A stretch of DNA of 13,059 nucleotides, taken from positions 1 through 13,059 of the forward strand of contig DBMH01000207.1 of NCBI GenBank assembly GCA_002297645.1, read 5' to 3'. Of this stretch, positions 1 to 7,437 are shown one piece after another (position 1 is the stretch's first letter; every line of letters begins with the position of its first letter). The notes below the pieces were generated by a model. It was not told the DNA's origin and searched no databases. It saw only the letters and a program-made list of their open reading frames with translations. The stretch comes from Rhodanobacteraceae bacterium UBA703. Lineage in GTDB: Bacteria > Pseudomonadota > Gammaproteobacteria > Xanthomonadales > Rhodanobacteraceae. A program made the position numbers and the translations under genes.

Positions 1-1604
1 GCCGGACGCGGACCGTTGACGGACTTGACCAGACCGACCCGAGGGCAGATTCCCGCCGTGACATCCGGCTCCTCGCAATAGGTCGTGACCGTGCGGCGCA
101 CTTTGGCACCAGGCGGCGGCGCAGTTGTTGCGCTGCAGGCATAGCTCATTGCAGCCGCATCGGCAGGATCGATCTCGCAGCGTGCTGTTGTCTGGCCGCG
201 TGTGTTGTAGGACCAGGTCATCTTGGCTTCGAGAATGTCGTTGACATTCTTCGTCGTGCGCGAAGTAGGAACACGAAATGCCAGATGCCAATCGGTCTCC
301 ACTGTCCGCTTTGAAGAGACGCTGCCCGAGGCCTCTGGCATTTCAACACGACGAGTCTCGAGACCACGAGCATTATAATCGTAATCAATCTTACCGCCAT
401 TGAAATCCGTCCAGACGTCTGGAAAGCCGTTGGCATCATAACCACGCGCCATTGTCGCAATCCCAGAAGGACAGAATGCGCATGATCGCGTCACAAGCAC
501 GGGCTTTATGACCCCATGAGCCGAAAAAAGGTCATATGTATCCTCCGCTCCTAAACCAGTAGCGACCTTTACCCTACTTGAACTGACATACGTAAGGGAC
601 ACGCTATCGGCACCAACCGCGTGCTCCGAGAGAATGGCCTTCCCGCCTGCGCTGTACTTAAAAGTAGCGAAGCGTTCTCCATTTTCGTCCTCGATACCGG
701 TAAGAGCATGAGGCCGACTTACACCCCCAACATGGGTTAATTCGTTATAAATATATCTCCTAACCGCACCACTCGCATCGGTACGCGTCAGCAGTTCTGC
801 CTCGCTTCCTAGTGAACTATACCCGTAGCGAACAACCGCCCCCGATGGTTCAACCATACTCGAGATACGCCCAATGGCATCATAACCAAAGGAAAGAGCC
901 CGCCCACTCGTATCAATCACACGAAGAAGAAGGCCTGGGCGAGGAGCAACCCCATGAGGAGTCTCCTCGTCGCTGTAAACAAGCGTTAACAAAGAACCAT
1001 CACGCCCCTCTATCGAGAGCAATCTTCCACTAGAATCATACGTCTCCGTGGAGTCATCCTCATCAACATAAGACCAACCCCAATGCCCCCCTGCCCCATT
1101 GAGCATGCGCAACGAACCAACCACATCCGGATCAGGAACGCCAATCGAACCACTCATAGCAAACAGATACATACGCCCATCCGGGCGATATACAGCATAT
1201 TTCCCAGACGTACCCCATAATCGAACAGCTCGATCATAGTTGGTTTGCCAATACCCCCCCATGCTGGTGATTGATGGCGCATAAAGGCTGTTGTAGGTTC
1301 GGAAAAACCGGAGGGGAGAGTCACCCACGCCCGCATAATCACTTTCTGTCTGCCATTTATTCCCGACACCACCATTGATTGGGTTACCAACACAAGGCCC
1401 CCCGCCACACCCCCCCATGTTTTTTGGAGAGACCAGCGGAATGGGTCGGTCGCACAAATCCGTGCCCGGCCTGATCGAGAACCCCAAAGGGCATGAGTAT
1501 TTTCTCTGAGCCGCTAGATTTTGGGCAAGCCAGCCCGAGACAGAATAATCAGGACGAATAAGACGTGTCTGGCGGGCCGACTCATCGTATTTGGCTGCAG
1601 TGCC
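1..1604 (-). CDS. RHS/YD-repeat protein, main body (partial, 3' end outside window; frameshifted from its N-terminus)
   Basis: This minus-strand frame is open from 1604 to the left edge, about 534 codons, and has no stop in the window. Early in it lie a Cys-Gly-rich stretch and the motif VGNPINGGVGNK followed by WQTESDY, which is typical of the segment preceding the repeats in RHS proteins. Then come YD-type repeats: YDSSGRLLSIEGRDG, GYDAIGRISSM, GYDANGFPDVWTDFNG and YDYNARGLETR. A CxxC-like SCAFCPSG lies near 495-465. RHS proteins are large secreted or surface shells, often carrying a toxic C-terminal domain; that end is not visible here. No good start exists in this frame: it begins just after a TGA at 1605-1607, and the first internal ATG is at 1418. 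The natural N-terminus is almost certainly the secreted fragment at 1514-1912, in another frame. G+C is visibly lower than in the rest of the window, which suggests acquisition by transfer. Confidence 0.8.
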
Positions 1605-1912
1605 TCACCATTGATATGTCCGATGGCTGGACCAGTGAACTCCCCCTCAACTCCAATAGCACTAGGGTAGGCACACATATGACTGTCAGCAGCCCAATCG
1701 AGCTCCTCATCCCACGATCTTACGCCATGGCGAATCAGATCCTCACAAGTATCCGACGGAATACCATGACACGTTTGTCCACCCAAACTATAGCACCATG
1801 ATCCATATATAAGAGGCACGCACTCATATCCAGGCAAGCATCCCGTCTGCCCAAGAGCCCTGCCGAACAATAAGAAGAAAAAGATGATGAGTGACGCCAG
1901 CTTATCCCTCAT
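1514..1912 (-). pseudogene. N-terminal fragment of the RHS protein with signal peptide (frameshifted)
   Basis: The open frame is 132 codons. Residues 1-21 form a classical signal peptide: MRDK, then a hydrophobic core LIIFFFLLF, with a likely cleavage after RALG and before QTG. A secreted stretch follows with about six cysteines. The tail after roughly residue 112 (SRPARHVLFVL...) does not look like RHS sequence. In the overlapping frame the same DNA reads AKYDESARQTRLIRPDYSV and continues into the RHS body, so one base appears to be missing between about 1605 and 1583. The ATG at 1912 has GAGG four bases upstream. I infer that this is the true start of the RHS gene and that the short stop is caused by the frameshift. 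Alternatives are a sequencing or assembly error, or a free-standing small secreted protein. Confidence 0.6.
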
Positions 1913-1976
1913 AGGACCTCATACCCCTGGATAAATATTCCGCACTCTCAACGGAAGCTCGACGAACGCCATCTCA

Positions 1977-3014
1977 TCACTTGAAAATCTCCTTGTTCTT
2001 CGCATAAACCATCGCCTGCTGCCGCGTGATGAGTCCGCGCTTGACCAGATCCTGCAGGCACTGGTCGAGCGTCTGCATGCCGTGCTGGCTGCCGGTCTGG
2101 ATCGCCGAGTACATCTGCGCGACCTTGTCCTCGCGGATCAGGTTCCGGATCGCGGGAATGCCGACCATGATCTCGTGCGCGGCGATGCGGCCGCCGCCGA
2201 CCTTCTTCAGCAGGCTCTGCGAAATCACCGCGCGCAGCGACTCGGACAGCATCGAGCGCACCATCGGCTTCTCGCCGGCGGGGAACACGTCGATGATGCG
2301 GTCGATCGTCTTCGCGGCGGAGCTGGTATGCAGGGTGGCGAACACGAGGTGGCCGGTCTCGGCGGCGGTCAGCGCGAGGCGGATCGTTTCCAGGTCGCGC
2401 AGCTCTCCGACGAGAATGTAGTCCGGGTCTTCGCGCAGCGCGGAGCGCAGCGCCTCGTTGAAGCCGTGGGTGTCGCGGTGCACTTCGCGCTGGTTGATCA
2501 GGCACTTCTGCGAGGTGTGCACGAACTCGATCGGGTCCTCGACCGAGAGGATGTGGGCGTATTCGTTCTTGTTGACGTGGTCCACCATCGCCGCGAGCGT
2601 GGTCGACTTGCCCGAACCGGTCGGGCCGGTGACGAGGATCAGGCCCTGCGGCTGCTCGATCAGCTCCTTGAACACGCGCGGTGCGCCGAGGTCCTCGAGC
2701 GTCAGCACCTCGGACGGAATGGTACGGAACACGGCGCCGGCGCCGCGGTTCTGGTTGAACGCGTTGACGCGGAAGCGCGCAAGGCTGGGGATCTCGAACG
2801 AGAAGTCGACTTCGAGGAATTCCTCGTAGTCGCGGCGCTGCTTGTCCGACATGATGTCGTAGATCAGCGAATGGATCTGCTTGTGGTCCAGCGCCGGAAT
2901 GTTGATGCGGCGCACGTCGCCGTCGACGCGGATCATCGGCGGCAGGCCCGCCGAAAGATGAAGGTCGGACGCCTTGTTCTTGACCGAAAACGCCAGCAGC
3001 TCGGCGATATCCAT
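1977..3014 (-). CDS. pilT: Type IV pilus retraction ATPase PilT
   Basis: The product is 345 aa, the usual PilT length. It is a cytoplasmic hexameric ATPase of the GspE/PilT secretion ATPase family that depolymerises type IV pili for twitching motility, surface attachment and DNA uptake. Visible motifs are an N-terminal PAS-like part beginning MDIAELLAFSVKNKASDLHL, the Walker A GPTGSGKS (130-137), an Asp box SVEDPIEF (157-164), a Walker B ILVGELRD (200-207) with catalytic Glu204, a His box HLVFATLHT (222-230), and the PilT-specific AIRNLIRE (288-295) that distinguishes it from PilU. The start at 3014 is chosen because the family N-terminus begins there and GGGGGA lies about seven bases upstream; the frame itself stays open further upstream. 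It ends in two consecutive TGA codons. In many gammaproteobacteria pilU follows pilT, but here an RHS gene follows instead. It is divergent from yggS. Confidence 0.97.
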   Translation of the reverse strand: MDIAELLAFSVKNKASDLHLSAGLPPMIRVDGDVRRINIPALDHKQIHSLIYDIMSDKQRRDYEEFLEVDFSFEIPSLARFRVNAFNQNRGAGAVFRTIPSEVLTLEDLGAPRVFKELIEQPQGLILVTGPTGSGKSTTLAAMVDHVNKNEYAHILSVEDPIEFVHTSQKCLINQREVHRDTHGFNEALRSALREDPDYILVGELRDLETIRLALTAAETGHLVFATLHTSSAAKTIDRIIDVFPAGEKPMVRSMLSESLRAVISQSLLKKVGGGRIAAHEIMVGIPAIRNLIREDKVAQMYSAIQTGSQHGMQTLDQCLQDLVKRGLITRQQAMVYAKNKEIFK

Positions 3015-3056
3015 GAAGTTCCCCCGGGGTGGCTGCGGCAGCTGCCGCGTCGGCCG

Positions 3057-3062
3057 AGTATA
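3057..3062 (-). promoter_or_regulatory. Possible -10 element for pilT
   Basis: On the minus strand TATACT matches the sigma-70 -10 consensus at five of six positions and lies 42 bases upstream of the pilT start. This would leave a leader of roughly 35 nt. The -35 is weak (TTCGCC at 15 bp spacing). It is offered as the best candidate in a G+C-rich divergent spacer. Confidence 0.3.
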
Positions 3063-3192
3063 TGAAATCCGCCTTGCGGCGAACTGCGACGCGACGCGGG
3101 CATTTCCGGCGCTGTGGCACACTCCCGCGCCGGCGCGGGCGCGCATCGGCGCGTCGCCCCGAATACCGGCCCTAGAAGAAAATGCCACGTCC

Positions 3193-3882
3193 ATGAGCGC
3201 ACCGCTGCAACAGATCCTCGCGCGCATCGAAACCGCCGCACGCGCTGCCGGCCGCGATGGACCGGTGAGCCTGCTGGCGGTCTCCAAGACCCAGCCGGCG
3301 AGTGCCGTGCTGGCACTGCATCGGCTCGGCCAACATGCCTTCGGCGAGAACTACGTGCAGGAGGCGCAGGCGAAGCAGCGCGCACTGGCGGAAGCCGGTC
3401 TCGCCGACGGTGCACTCGAATGGCATCTGATCGGGCCGCTGCAGTCGAACAAGGCTCGAGAGGCCGCCCTGCATTTCGACTGGCTGCAGAGCCTGGACCG
3501 CGAGAAGCTCGTGGCGCCGCTGTCGCGGCATCGCGCGGGCCGGCCGACGCCCTTGAACGTGCTGATCCAGGTCAACATCGACGGCGAGGCGAGCAAGTCA
3601 GGCTGCGCGCCGGACGCGGTCCCCGGGCTTGCACGGCAGGTTGTCGCCGCGAAATACCTGCGCCTGCGCGGACTGATGGCGATCCCCGAACCTGCCGCCG
3701 ATCCGGCGCGTCGCCGCACGGCGTTTCGTCGCATGCGCGCCCTGTTCGACGGACTGCGCGCGGAACACGACGGCATCGATACCTTGTCGATGGGCATGAG
3801 CGACGACTTCGAGCTGGCGATCGCCGAAGGCGCGACGATGGTGCGCGTCGGCACCGCGTTGTTCGGACGGCGCGGCGCGTAG
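3193..3882 (+). CDS. yggS: YggS-family pyridoxal 5'-phosphate homeostasis protein (PLPBP)
   Basis: The product is 229 aa, the normal length for this single-domain fold-type III PLP-binding barrel. It has no known enzymatic activity; family members buffer PLP and affect amino-acid and B6 balance. The PLP lysine is Lys32 in AVSKTQP. Other family signatures are FGENYVQEA (50-58), WHLIGPLQSNK (77-87), the Ile-Gln-Val-Asn stretch near 125-128, and the phosphate-binding LSMGMSDD (198-205), followed by GATMVRVGTALFG. The ATG at 3193 is preferred although the frame stays open upstream, because the family starts about 30 residues before the PLP lysine. No strong Shine-Dalgarno is visible. It is first in the yggS-proC-yggT run, an arrangement seen beside pilT in many gammaproteobacteria. 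A 170-base gap before proC suggests proC also has its own promoter. Confidence 0.95.
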   Translation: MSAPLQQILARIETAARAAGRDGPVSLLAVSKTQPASAVLALHRLGQHAFGENYVQEAQAKQRALAEAGLADGALEWHLIGPLQSNKAREAALHFDWLQSLDREKLVAPLSRHRAGRPTPLNVLIQVNIDGEASKSGCAPDAVPGLARQVVAAKYLRLRGLMAIPEPAADPARRRTAFRRMRALFDGLRAEHDGIDTLSMGMSDDFELAIAEGATMVRVGTALFGRRGA

Positions 3883-4003
3883 GAGCTGCCCCCGCGGCGG
3901 CCTCGCCGGAAGCAGGCGCCCCTGCCCCGGCGACACAGTCTCCCTTCACCCCATTCCGGCACGAGTCCTCGTCGCCCGGAGTAACGGGACCGTGCGACGC
4001 TCT

Positions 4004-4012
4004 TGCTATGCT
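4004..4012 (+). promoter_or_regulatory. Possible extended -10 promoter upstream of proC
   Basis: TGCTATGCT fits an extended -10 (TGn plus TATGCT, matching TATAAT at four of six positions). It lies 40 bases before the proC ATG within the otherwise featureless 170-base yggS-proC gap. No convincing -35 is present, which extended -10 promoters tolerate. The predicted leader is about 33 nt. Confidence 0.35.
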
Positions 4013-4052
4013 TGCCCGACTCGCAGGGCAGCCCCGACGAAATCCCGAAACG

Positions 4053-4901
4053 ATGCCATCGAATTCCGAATCACGAACCCAGGCCCCCGGCCTCACCGTC
4101 TTCATCGGCGGCGGCAACATGGCACGAAGCCTCGTCGGCGCGCTGTTGCACGACGGCACGGCGGCGACATCCATCGCCGTGGTCGAACCGAACGACGCCA
4201 CGCGGGAAGCGCTGGCGCGCGACTTCGGGGTCGCCGTGCACGCGACTGCCGATGCGATCGCCAACGACGCCGACGTCATCGTGCTCGCGACCAAGCCGCA
4301 GGTGATGAAGGAGGTCTGCCGCGCTCTCGCTGCGCACATCGCGGACAGGAAGCCCCTGATTCTTTCGATCGCCGCCGGCGTGCGTATCGCGCAGCTGCGC
4401 GAATGGCTCGGACTCGAGCTGCCGATCGTGCGCACGATGCCGAACACGCCGGCGCTGATCGGCGCCGGCGCGACCGGACTGTTCGCCAACGACGCCACCG
4501 ACGACGCGCGGCGCGCCCAGGCGGAAGCCATCCTCGCCGCTGCCGGCCGCACGGCCTGGATCGAACGCGAGGACCTGATGGATGCGGTGACCGCGCTGTC
4601 CGGCTCCGGCCCGGCGTACTTCTTCCTGCTGGTCGAGGCGCTCGAGGACGCCGCCGTCGCACAGGGGTTGCCGCGCGCAACCGCGCGCGCGCTGGCGACG
4701 CAGACCTGCCTCGGTGCCGGCCGCATGCTCGTCGAGAGCGGTGAGGCACCCGCGGTCCTGCGCGAGCGCGTGACCTCGCCGAACGGCACCACTGCCGCCG
4801 CGCTCGACGCGTTCGCCGCTGGCGGCCTGCGCGAACTGGCGGCCAAGGCGGTCGATGCGGCCGTCGTGCGCGGACGCGAACTGTCCGCGTCGCAGGACTG
4901 A
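4053..4901 (+). CDS. proC: Pyrroline-5-carboxylate reductase
   Basis: The product is 282 aa, slightly longer than the usual 270-275 because of a short polar N-terminal extension. ProC catalyses the last step of proline synthesis, the NAD(P)H-dependent reduction of 1-pyrroline-5-carboxylate to L-proline, in the cytoplasm. The N-terminal Rossmann motif FIGGGNMA is at residues 17-24, the ATKPQ strand end near 79-83, and MPNTPALIGAGATGL at 129-143. The C-terminal dimerisation and active-site signature TALSGSGPAYFFLLVEAL (180-197) is followed by VTSPNGTT (240-247), where the usual SPGGTT has Asn for the first Gly. The ATG at 4053 is the only start that leaves a normal N-terminus; the frame is open far upstream through the yggS region, but that part is a shadow. 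yggT follows after nine bases, so the two are probably co-transcribed. Confidence 0.97.
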   Translation: MPSNSESRTQAPGLTVFIGGGNMARSLVGALLHDGTAATSIAVVEPNDATREALARDFGVAVHATADAIANDADVIVLATKPQVMKEVCRALAAHIADRKPLILSIAAGVRIAQLREWLGLELPIVRTMPNTPALIGAGATGLFANDATDDARRAQAEAILAAAGRTAWIEREDLMDAVTALSGSGPAYFFLLVEALEDAAVAQGLPRATARALATQTCLGAGRMLVESGEAPAVLRERVTSPNGTTAAALDAFAAGGLRELAAKAVDAAVVRGRELSASQD

Positions 4902-4910
4902 GGAGCGCCC

Positions 4911-5489
4911 ATGGACTACTTCGCCAAGGCCGCACAGATCCTCGTCAACTTCGCCTTCGTGCTGCTGATCTCGCTGATCGTGCTGCGCGTGTTGCTGCAA
5001 TGCGTGCGCGCGAACTTCTACAACCCGGTCTGCCAGTTCCTCTACAAGGTGACGAATCCGGTGCTGATGCCGATGCGCAGGCTGGTTCCGCCGTGGCGCA
5101 ACCTCGATCTCGCCGGCGTGCTGCTCGCGTTCGTGCTCAGTGCGATCAAGCTCTATGCGCTGTACGCCCTCGACGGCAGGCCGCCCGGTCTCGCCGGCCT
5201 GCCCCTGATGGCGCTGGCCGACCTCGCCGACTTCGTGCTGATGCTGTACTTCGGCCTGATCCTCGTGCGCGTCCTGCTCAGCTTCGTCAAGGTCGACCAC
5301 GCCAATCCGGTCGTGCCGTTGATCTACCAGCTCGCCGACCCGGTGCTGCGCCCGCTGCGCAAGCGCCTGCCGCCGGTGTCCGGACTCGACCTCTCGCCGA
5401 TGATCGCGATGCTGGTGATCCTGCTCGCGCGCGTGCTTCTCGTGGGGCCGGTGCTCGATCTGGGCCTGCAGCTCGCACAGGGCGGCTGA
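4911..5489 (+). CDS. yggT: YggT-family integral membrane protein
   Basis: The product is 192 aa with two tandem YGGT units, which is the proteobacterial form. Each unit has a hydrophobic helix (about 9-30 and 103-126), then a conserved NPV...L-P-R-P segment and another helix. The matching parts are NPVCQFLYKVTNPVLMPMRR (38-57) and NPVVPLIYQLADPVLRPLRK (132-151), followed by LDLAGVLLAF and LDLSPMIAML, which shows internal duplication. Four or so membrane helices are predicted in the inner membrane. The biochemical role is not firmly established; links to osmotic tolerance and to the Sec/FtsH or cell-division machinery have been proposed for relatives. The start is supported by GAGGAG (4900-4905), which overlaps the proC stop codon and implies translational coupling. 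A hairpin terminator follows 14 bases after the stop. Confidence 0.92.
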   Translation: MDYFAKAAQILVNFAFVLLISLIVLRVLLQCVRANFYNPVCQFLYKVTNPVLMPMRRLVPPWRNLDLAGVLLAFVLSAIKLYALYALDGRPPGLAGLPLMALADLADFVLMLYFGLILVRVLLSFVKVDHANPVVPLIYQLADPVLRPLRKRLPPVSGLDLSPMIAMLVILLARVLLVGPVLDLGLQLAQGG

Positions 5490-5503
5490 GCCGGGATCCT
5501 GCG

Positions 5504-5535
5504 GCGTGGGGCCTGCGCAGATGCAGGTCCCACGC
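5504..5535. terminator. Bidirectional hairpin terminator between yggT and the convergent cobalamin-binding-like gene
   Basis: GCGTGGGGCCTGC (5504-5516) pairs with GCAGGTCCCACGC (5523-5535) around a six-base loop. The stem is 13 bp, with a single G-U wobble when read on the plus strand. It sits exactly between two convergent stop codons (5489 plus, 5538 minus). No U-tract follows on either side, which is common in G+C-rich genomes, so termination efficiency is uncertain, but the placement is strongly suggestive. Confidence 0.6.
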
Positions 5536-5537
5536 GC

Positions 5538-6341
5538 TCAATGTGCTGCCGCCCACGCGGCAATGATGCGGTGCAGGGCATCCAGGCCGTCGAACAAGGC
5601 GGCTGGCCCTGGCTGCAGGATGATCGGCGACTTGATCTCGTGCAGCTCGCCGTCGCGTACGGCCGGGATGGCGGACCAGCCCGCACGCGCGGCGACTTTC
5701 TCCGGCCGGAATTTCTTGCCGCACCAGGAACCGAGGATCAGATCCGGCGAGCGCCGCACCACTTCCGACGGATCGGCCAGGATGCGATCGCGCGCCAGCG
5801 GTTTTTCGGCCCGCTCGGGGAACACATCGTCGCCGCCGGCGATGCGGACCAGCTCCGCGACCCAGCGGATGCCGGTGATCGGCGGCTCGTCCCATTCCTC
5901 GAAATAGACGCGCGGCCGCCGCGGCAGTGCCGCCGCCGCCCTCTCCACGTCGGCCACGTGCGCCTCGGCGCGACGCGCGTACGCCTCGGCCTCCTCGTGC
6001 GCGCCGACCAATGCCCCGAGGCGGCGGATGTAGTCGACGATGCCGGCGACGCTGCGGTGGTTGCTGATCCAGACTTCGACGCCGGCCTTGACCAGCTCGC
6101 GCGCGATGTCGGCCTGGATGTCCGAGAAGCCGACCACGAAGTCGGGTTCGAGCGCGAGGATCTCGTCGATCTTCGCGCTCGTGAAGGCGGAGACCTTGGG
6201 TTTCTCCTTGCGCGCGCGCGGCGGCCGCACGGTGAAGCCGGAGATGCCGACGATGCGGGATTCCTCGCCGAGCGCGTACAGCACTTCGGTCGGTTCCTCG
6301 GTCAGGCAGACGATGCGTTGCGGGCCAGTTGCGGAAGGCAT
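5538..6341 (-). CDS. Cobalamin-binding-like protein of the BtuF/FecB fold, without signal peptide
   Basis: The product is 267 aa with the type III periplasmic-binding-protein fold: an N-terminal lobe starting RIVCLTEEPTEVLYALG (9-25), the GISGF element (32-36), EPDFVVGFSDIQ (65-76), then the long helix and the second lobe with the EEWDEPPITGIRW region (148-160) and DLILGSWCGKKF (200-211). Relatives are usually annotated as cobalamin-binding or iron/vitamin B12 ABC transporter substrate-binding proteins. The protein starts directly with the first strand and has no hydrophobic signal. The reading frame just upstream of the ATG encodes only polar residues, so export by Sec or as a lipoprotein is unlikely. 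No BtuC or BtuD gene lies nearby. I infer a cytoplasmic corrinoid or metal-chelate binder; the true ligand is unknown. A 93-base gap follows the epimerase gene, so it may be read from the same transcript. Confidence 0.8.
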   Translation of the reverse strand: MPSATGPQRIVCLTEEPTEVLYALGEESRIVGISGFTVRPPRARKEKPKVSAFTSAKIDEILALEPDFVVGFSDIQADIARELVKAGVEVWISNHRSVAGIVDYIRRLGALVGAHEEAEAYARRAEAHVADVERAAAALPRRPRVYFEEWDEPPITGIRWVAELVRIAGGDDVFPERAEKPLARDRILADPSEVVRRSPDLILGSWCGKKFRPEKVAARAGWSAIPAVRDGELHEIKSPIILQPGPAALFDGLDALHRIIAAWAAAH

Positions 6342-6434
6342 GCGGCGATTCTCGCACCGATCGGCATCGGATCTCAGTGCTCTCCGCTCCCGTGGAAGAG
6401 GATGTCCCGATGACGCCCGATGCTCCGGCCGGGT

Positions 6435-7421
6435 TCAACCCTCGACCGGATACAGCCCGTCCGCGTACGCGGCGCCGTGATATCCCTTCGTGCCGATCGC
6501 CTGCGCCAGCGGGCTGCGGGGATCCTCGCCGGCGCGCAGGCGCGCGAGCCGGTACGCGAAGTCGTAACGCGGCGTCCAGCCCAGCTCCTCGCGCGCCAGC
6601 GCGTTCACGTAGACGCGTTCGATCTGCGCCGGCAAGCGCCAGCCATGGCGGGCGTACTCCGCCTCGCAGTCCGGCACGCGGCGATGTACGACCGCTGCGG
6701 CATCCGTGCGCAGTTCGGCGCAGTCTTCCGGACGGAACGGCGTCGTGGCGCTGAGGATGTAGCGGCCGAAACCGATCGACGGCGCGCGCTCGATCGCGAG
6801 CAGGTGCGCATCGACGAGATCCTGCACATCGGCGCGCCGGTAGAGGAACTCGTTCGTCTTGAGGTTCGCGTCGGAGTAGTCCGCGCGCCGCCCTGGATCG
6901 TCGTCGGGCTCCGGGAAGAAGCGCGAGGTGCGCAGCACCAGGCACGGCAGGCGCTGCTTGCGCCGGAACAGCCGGCACAGGTCCTCGGCGGCGGTCTTGG
7001 TCGCGCCATAGATGTTCTTGGCGATCGGCGCGACGTCCTCCGTGATCCATGCCGCCGGTGCGCCGGGCGGCGGCACCAGCGCGTCGCCGAAGGCGCTGGT
7101 CGTGCTGGTGAACACGAACGCGGCGACACCGTTAGCGGCAGCCGCCTCGAGCAGGTTGAGCGTGCCGCTGATGTTGACGTCGACGAAGGCCTGTCGCGTA
7201 TGCGTGGCGACGTGCGGCTTGTGCAGGGTCGCCGTATGCAGCACGGCTCGCATGCCGCGCATCGCACGGTCGACGAAGGCGCGATCGACGATCGAGCCGA
7301 CACGATCGGTGTACGGGGAAGCGACGAGGTCGAGCCCGACGGCCGCGCGCCCTTGCGCCCGCAGGTGGCGCATCAAGGCCTCGCCGAGATGGCCCGCGCT
7401 GCCGGTGACGAGAATGCTCAT
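6435..7421 (-). CDS. NAD-dependent epimerase/dehydratase (extended SDR family)
   Basis: The product is 328 aa, a typical length for extended short-chain dehydrogenases. The nucleotide-binding motif TGSAGHLG is at 6-13, Asp31 follows the second strand (GLDLV) and suggests NAD preference, the active-site serine/threonine region is FTSTTSAFG (104-112), and the catalytic YxxxK is YGATK (138-142). NISGTLNLLEAA (83-94) is the usual helix. Substrate-binding residues lie in the C-terminal part, which resembles nucleotide-sugar epimerases, but the substrate cannot be named from sequence. The start at 7421 gives the family N-terminus MSILVTGSAG directly. It lies 16 bases after the acetyltransferase stop, so it probably belongs to the pdxH transcription unit. 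No sugar biosynthesis or polysaccharide genes flank it. Confidence 0.9.
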   Translation of the reverse strand: MSILVTGSAGHLGEALMRHLRAQGRAAVGLDLVASPYTDRVGSIVDRAFVDRAMRGMRAVLHTATLHKPHVATHTRQAFVDVNISGTLNLLEAAAANGVAAFVFTSTTSAFGDALVPPPGAPAAWITEDVAPIAKNIYGATKTAAEDLCRLFRRKQRLPCLVLRTSRFFPEPDDDPGRRADYSDANLKTNEFLYRRADVQDLVDAHLLAIERAPSIGFGRYILSATTPFRPEDCAELRTDAAAVVHRRVPDCEAEYARHGWRLPAQIERVYVNALAREELGWTPRYDFAYRLARLRAGEDPRSPLAQAIGTKGYHGAAYADGLYPVEG

Positions 7422-7437
7422 GGGCGACGAAATCCCG

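Noticed and set aside
1565..1801. Small plus-strand open frame opposite the RHS signal-peptide fragment
   Set aside because: No ribosome binding site, signal or domain; the minus strand has the convincing signal peptide.
2082..3065. Long plus-strand open frame antisense to pilT
   Set aside because: Its product is a complement-frame shadow of pilT (repetitive LVRDH-type composition) with no family features.
3115..3120. TGGCAC resembling the -24 half of a sigma-54 promoter upstream of yggS
   Set aside because: The required GC-rich -12 element (TTGC) is absent at the proper spacing.
3879..3900. GTAGGAGC next to the yggS stop, resembling the start of a dispersed GTAGGAGCGGC-type repeat
   Set aside because: Only the first eight bases fit, the palindromic remainder is not recognisable, and there is no second copy in the window.
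3114..4901. Very long plus-strand open frame running through the yggS region into proC
   Set aside because: Only the part from 4053 is proC. The upstream part lies in a shifted frame over yggS and gives an Arg/Pro/Ala-rich low-complexity product typical of G+C-rich shadow frames.
3572..4912. Long minus-strand open frame antisense to yggS and proC
   Set aside because: Ser/Arg/Ala-rich shadow; the real genes on the plus strand carry complete family motifs.
6342..6434. Possible cobalamin riboswitch ahead of the cobalamin-binding-like gene
   Set aside because: The 93-base spacer is too short for this riboswitch, and no B12-box-like sequence was found.
5287..7050. 587-codon minus-strand open frame across the binding-protein and epimerase genes
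   Set aside because: It is out of frame with two well-supported genes and is Arg-rich with no recognisable domain.
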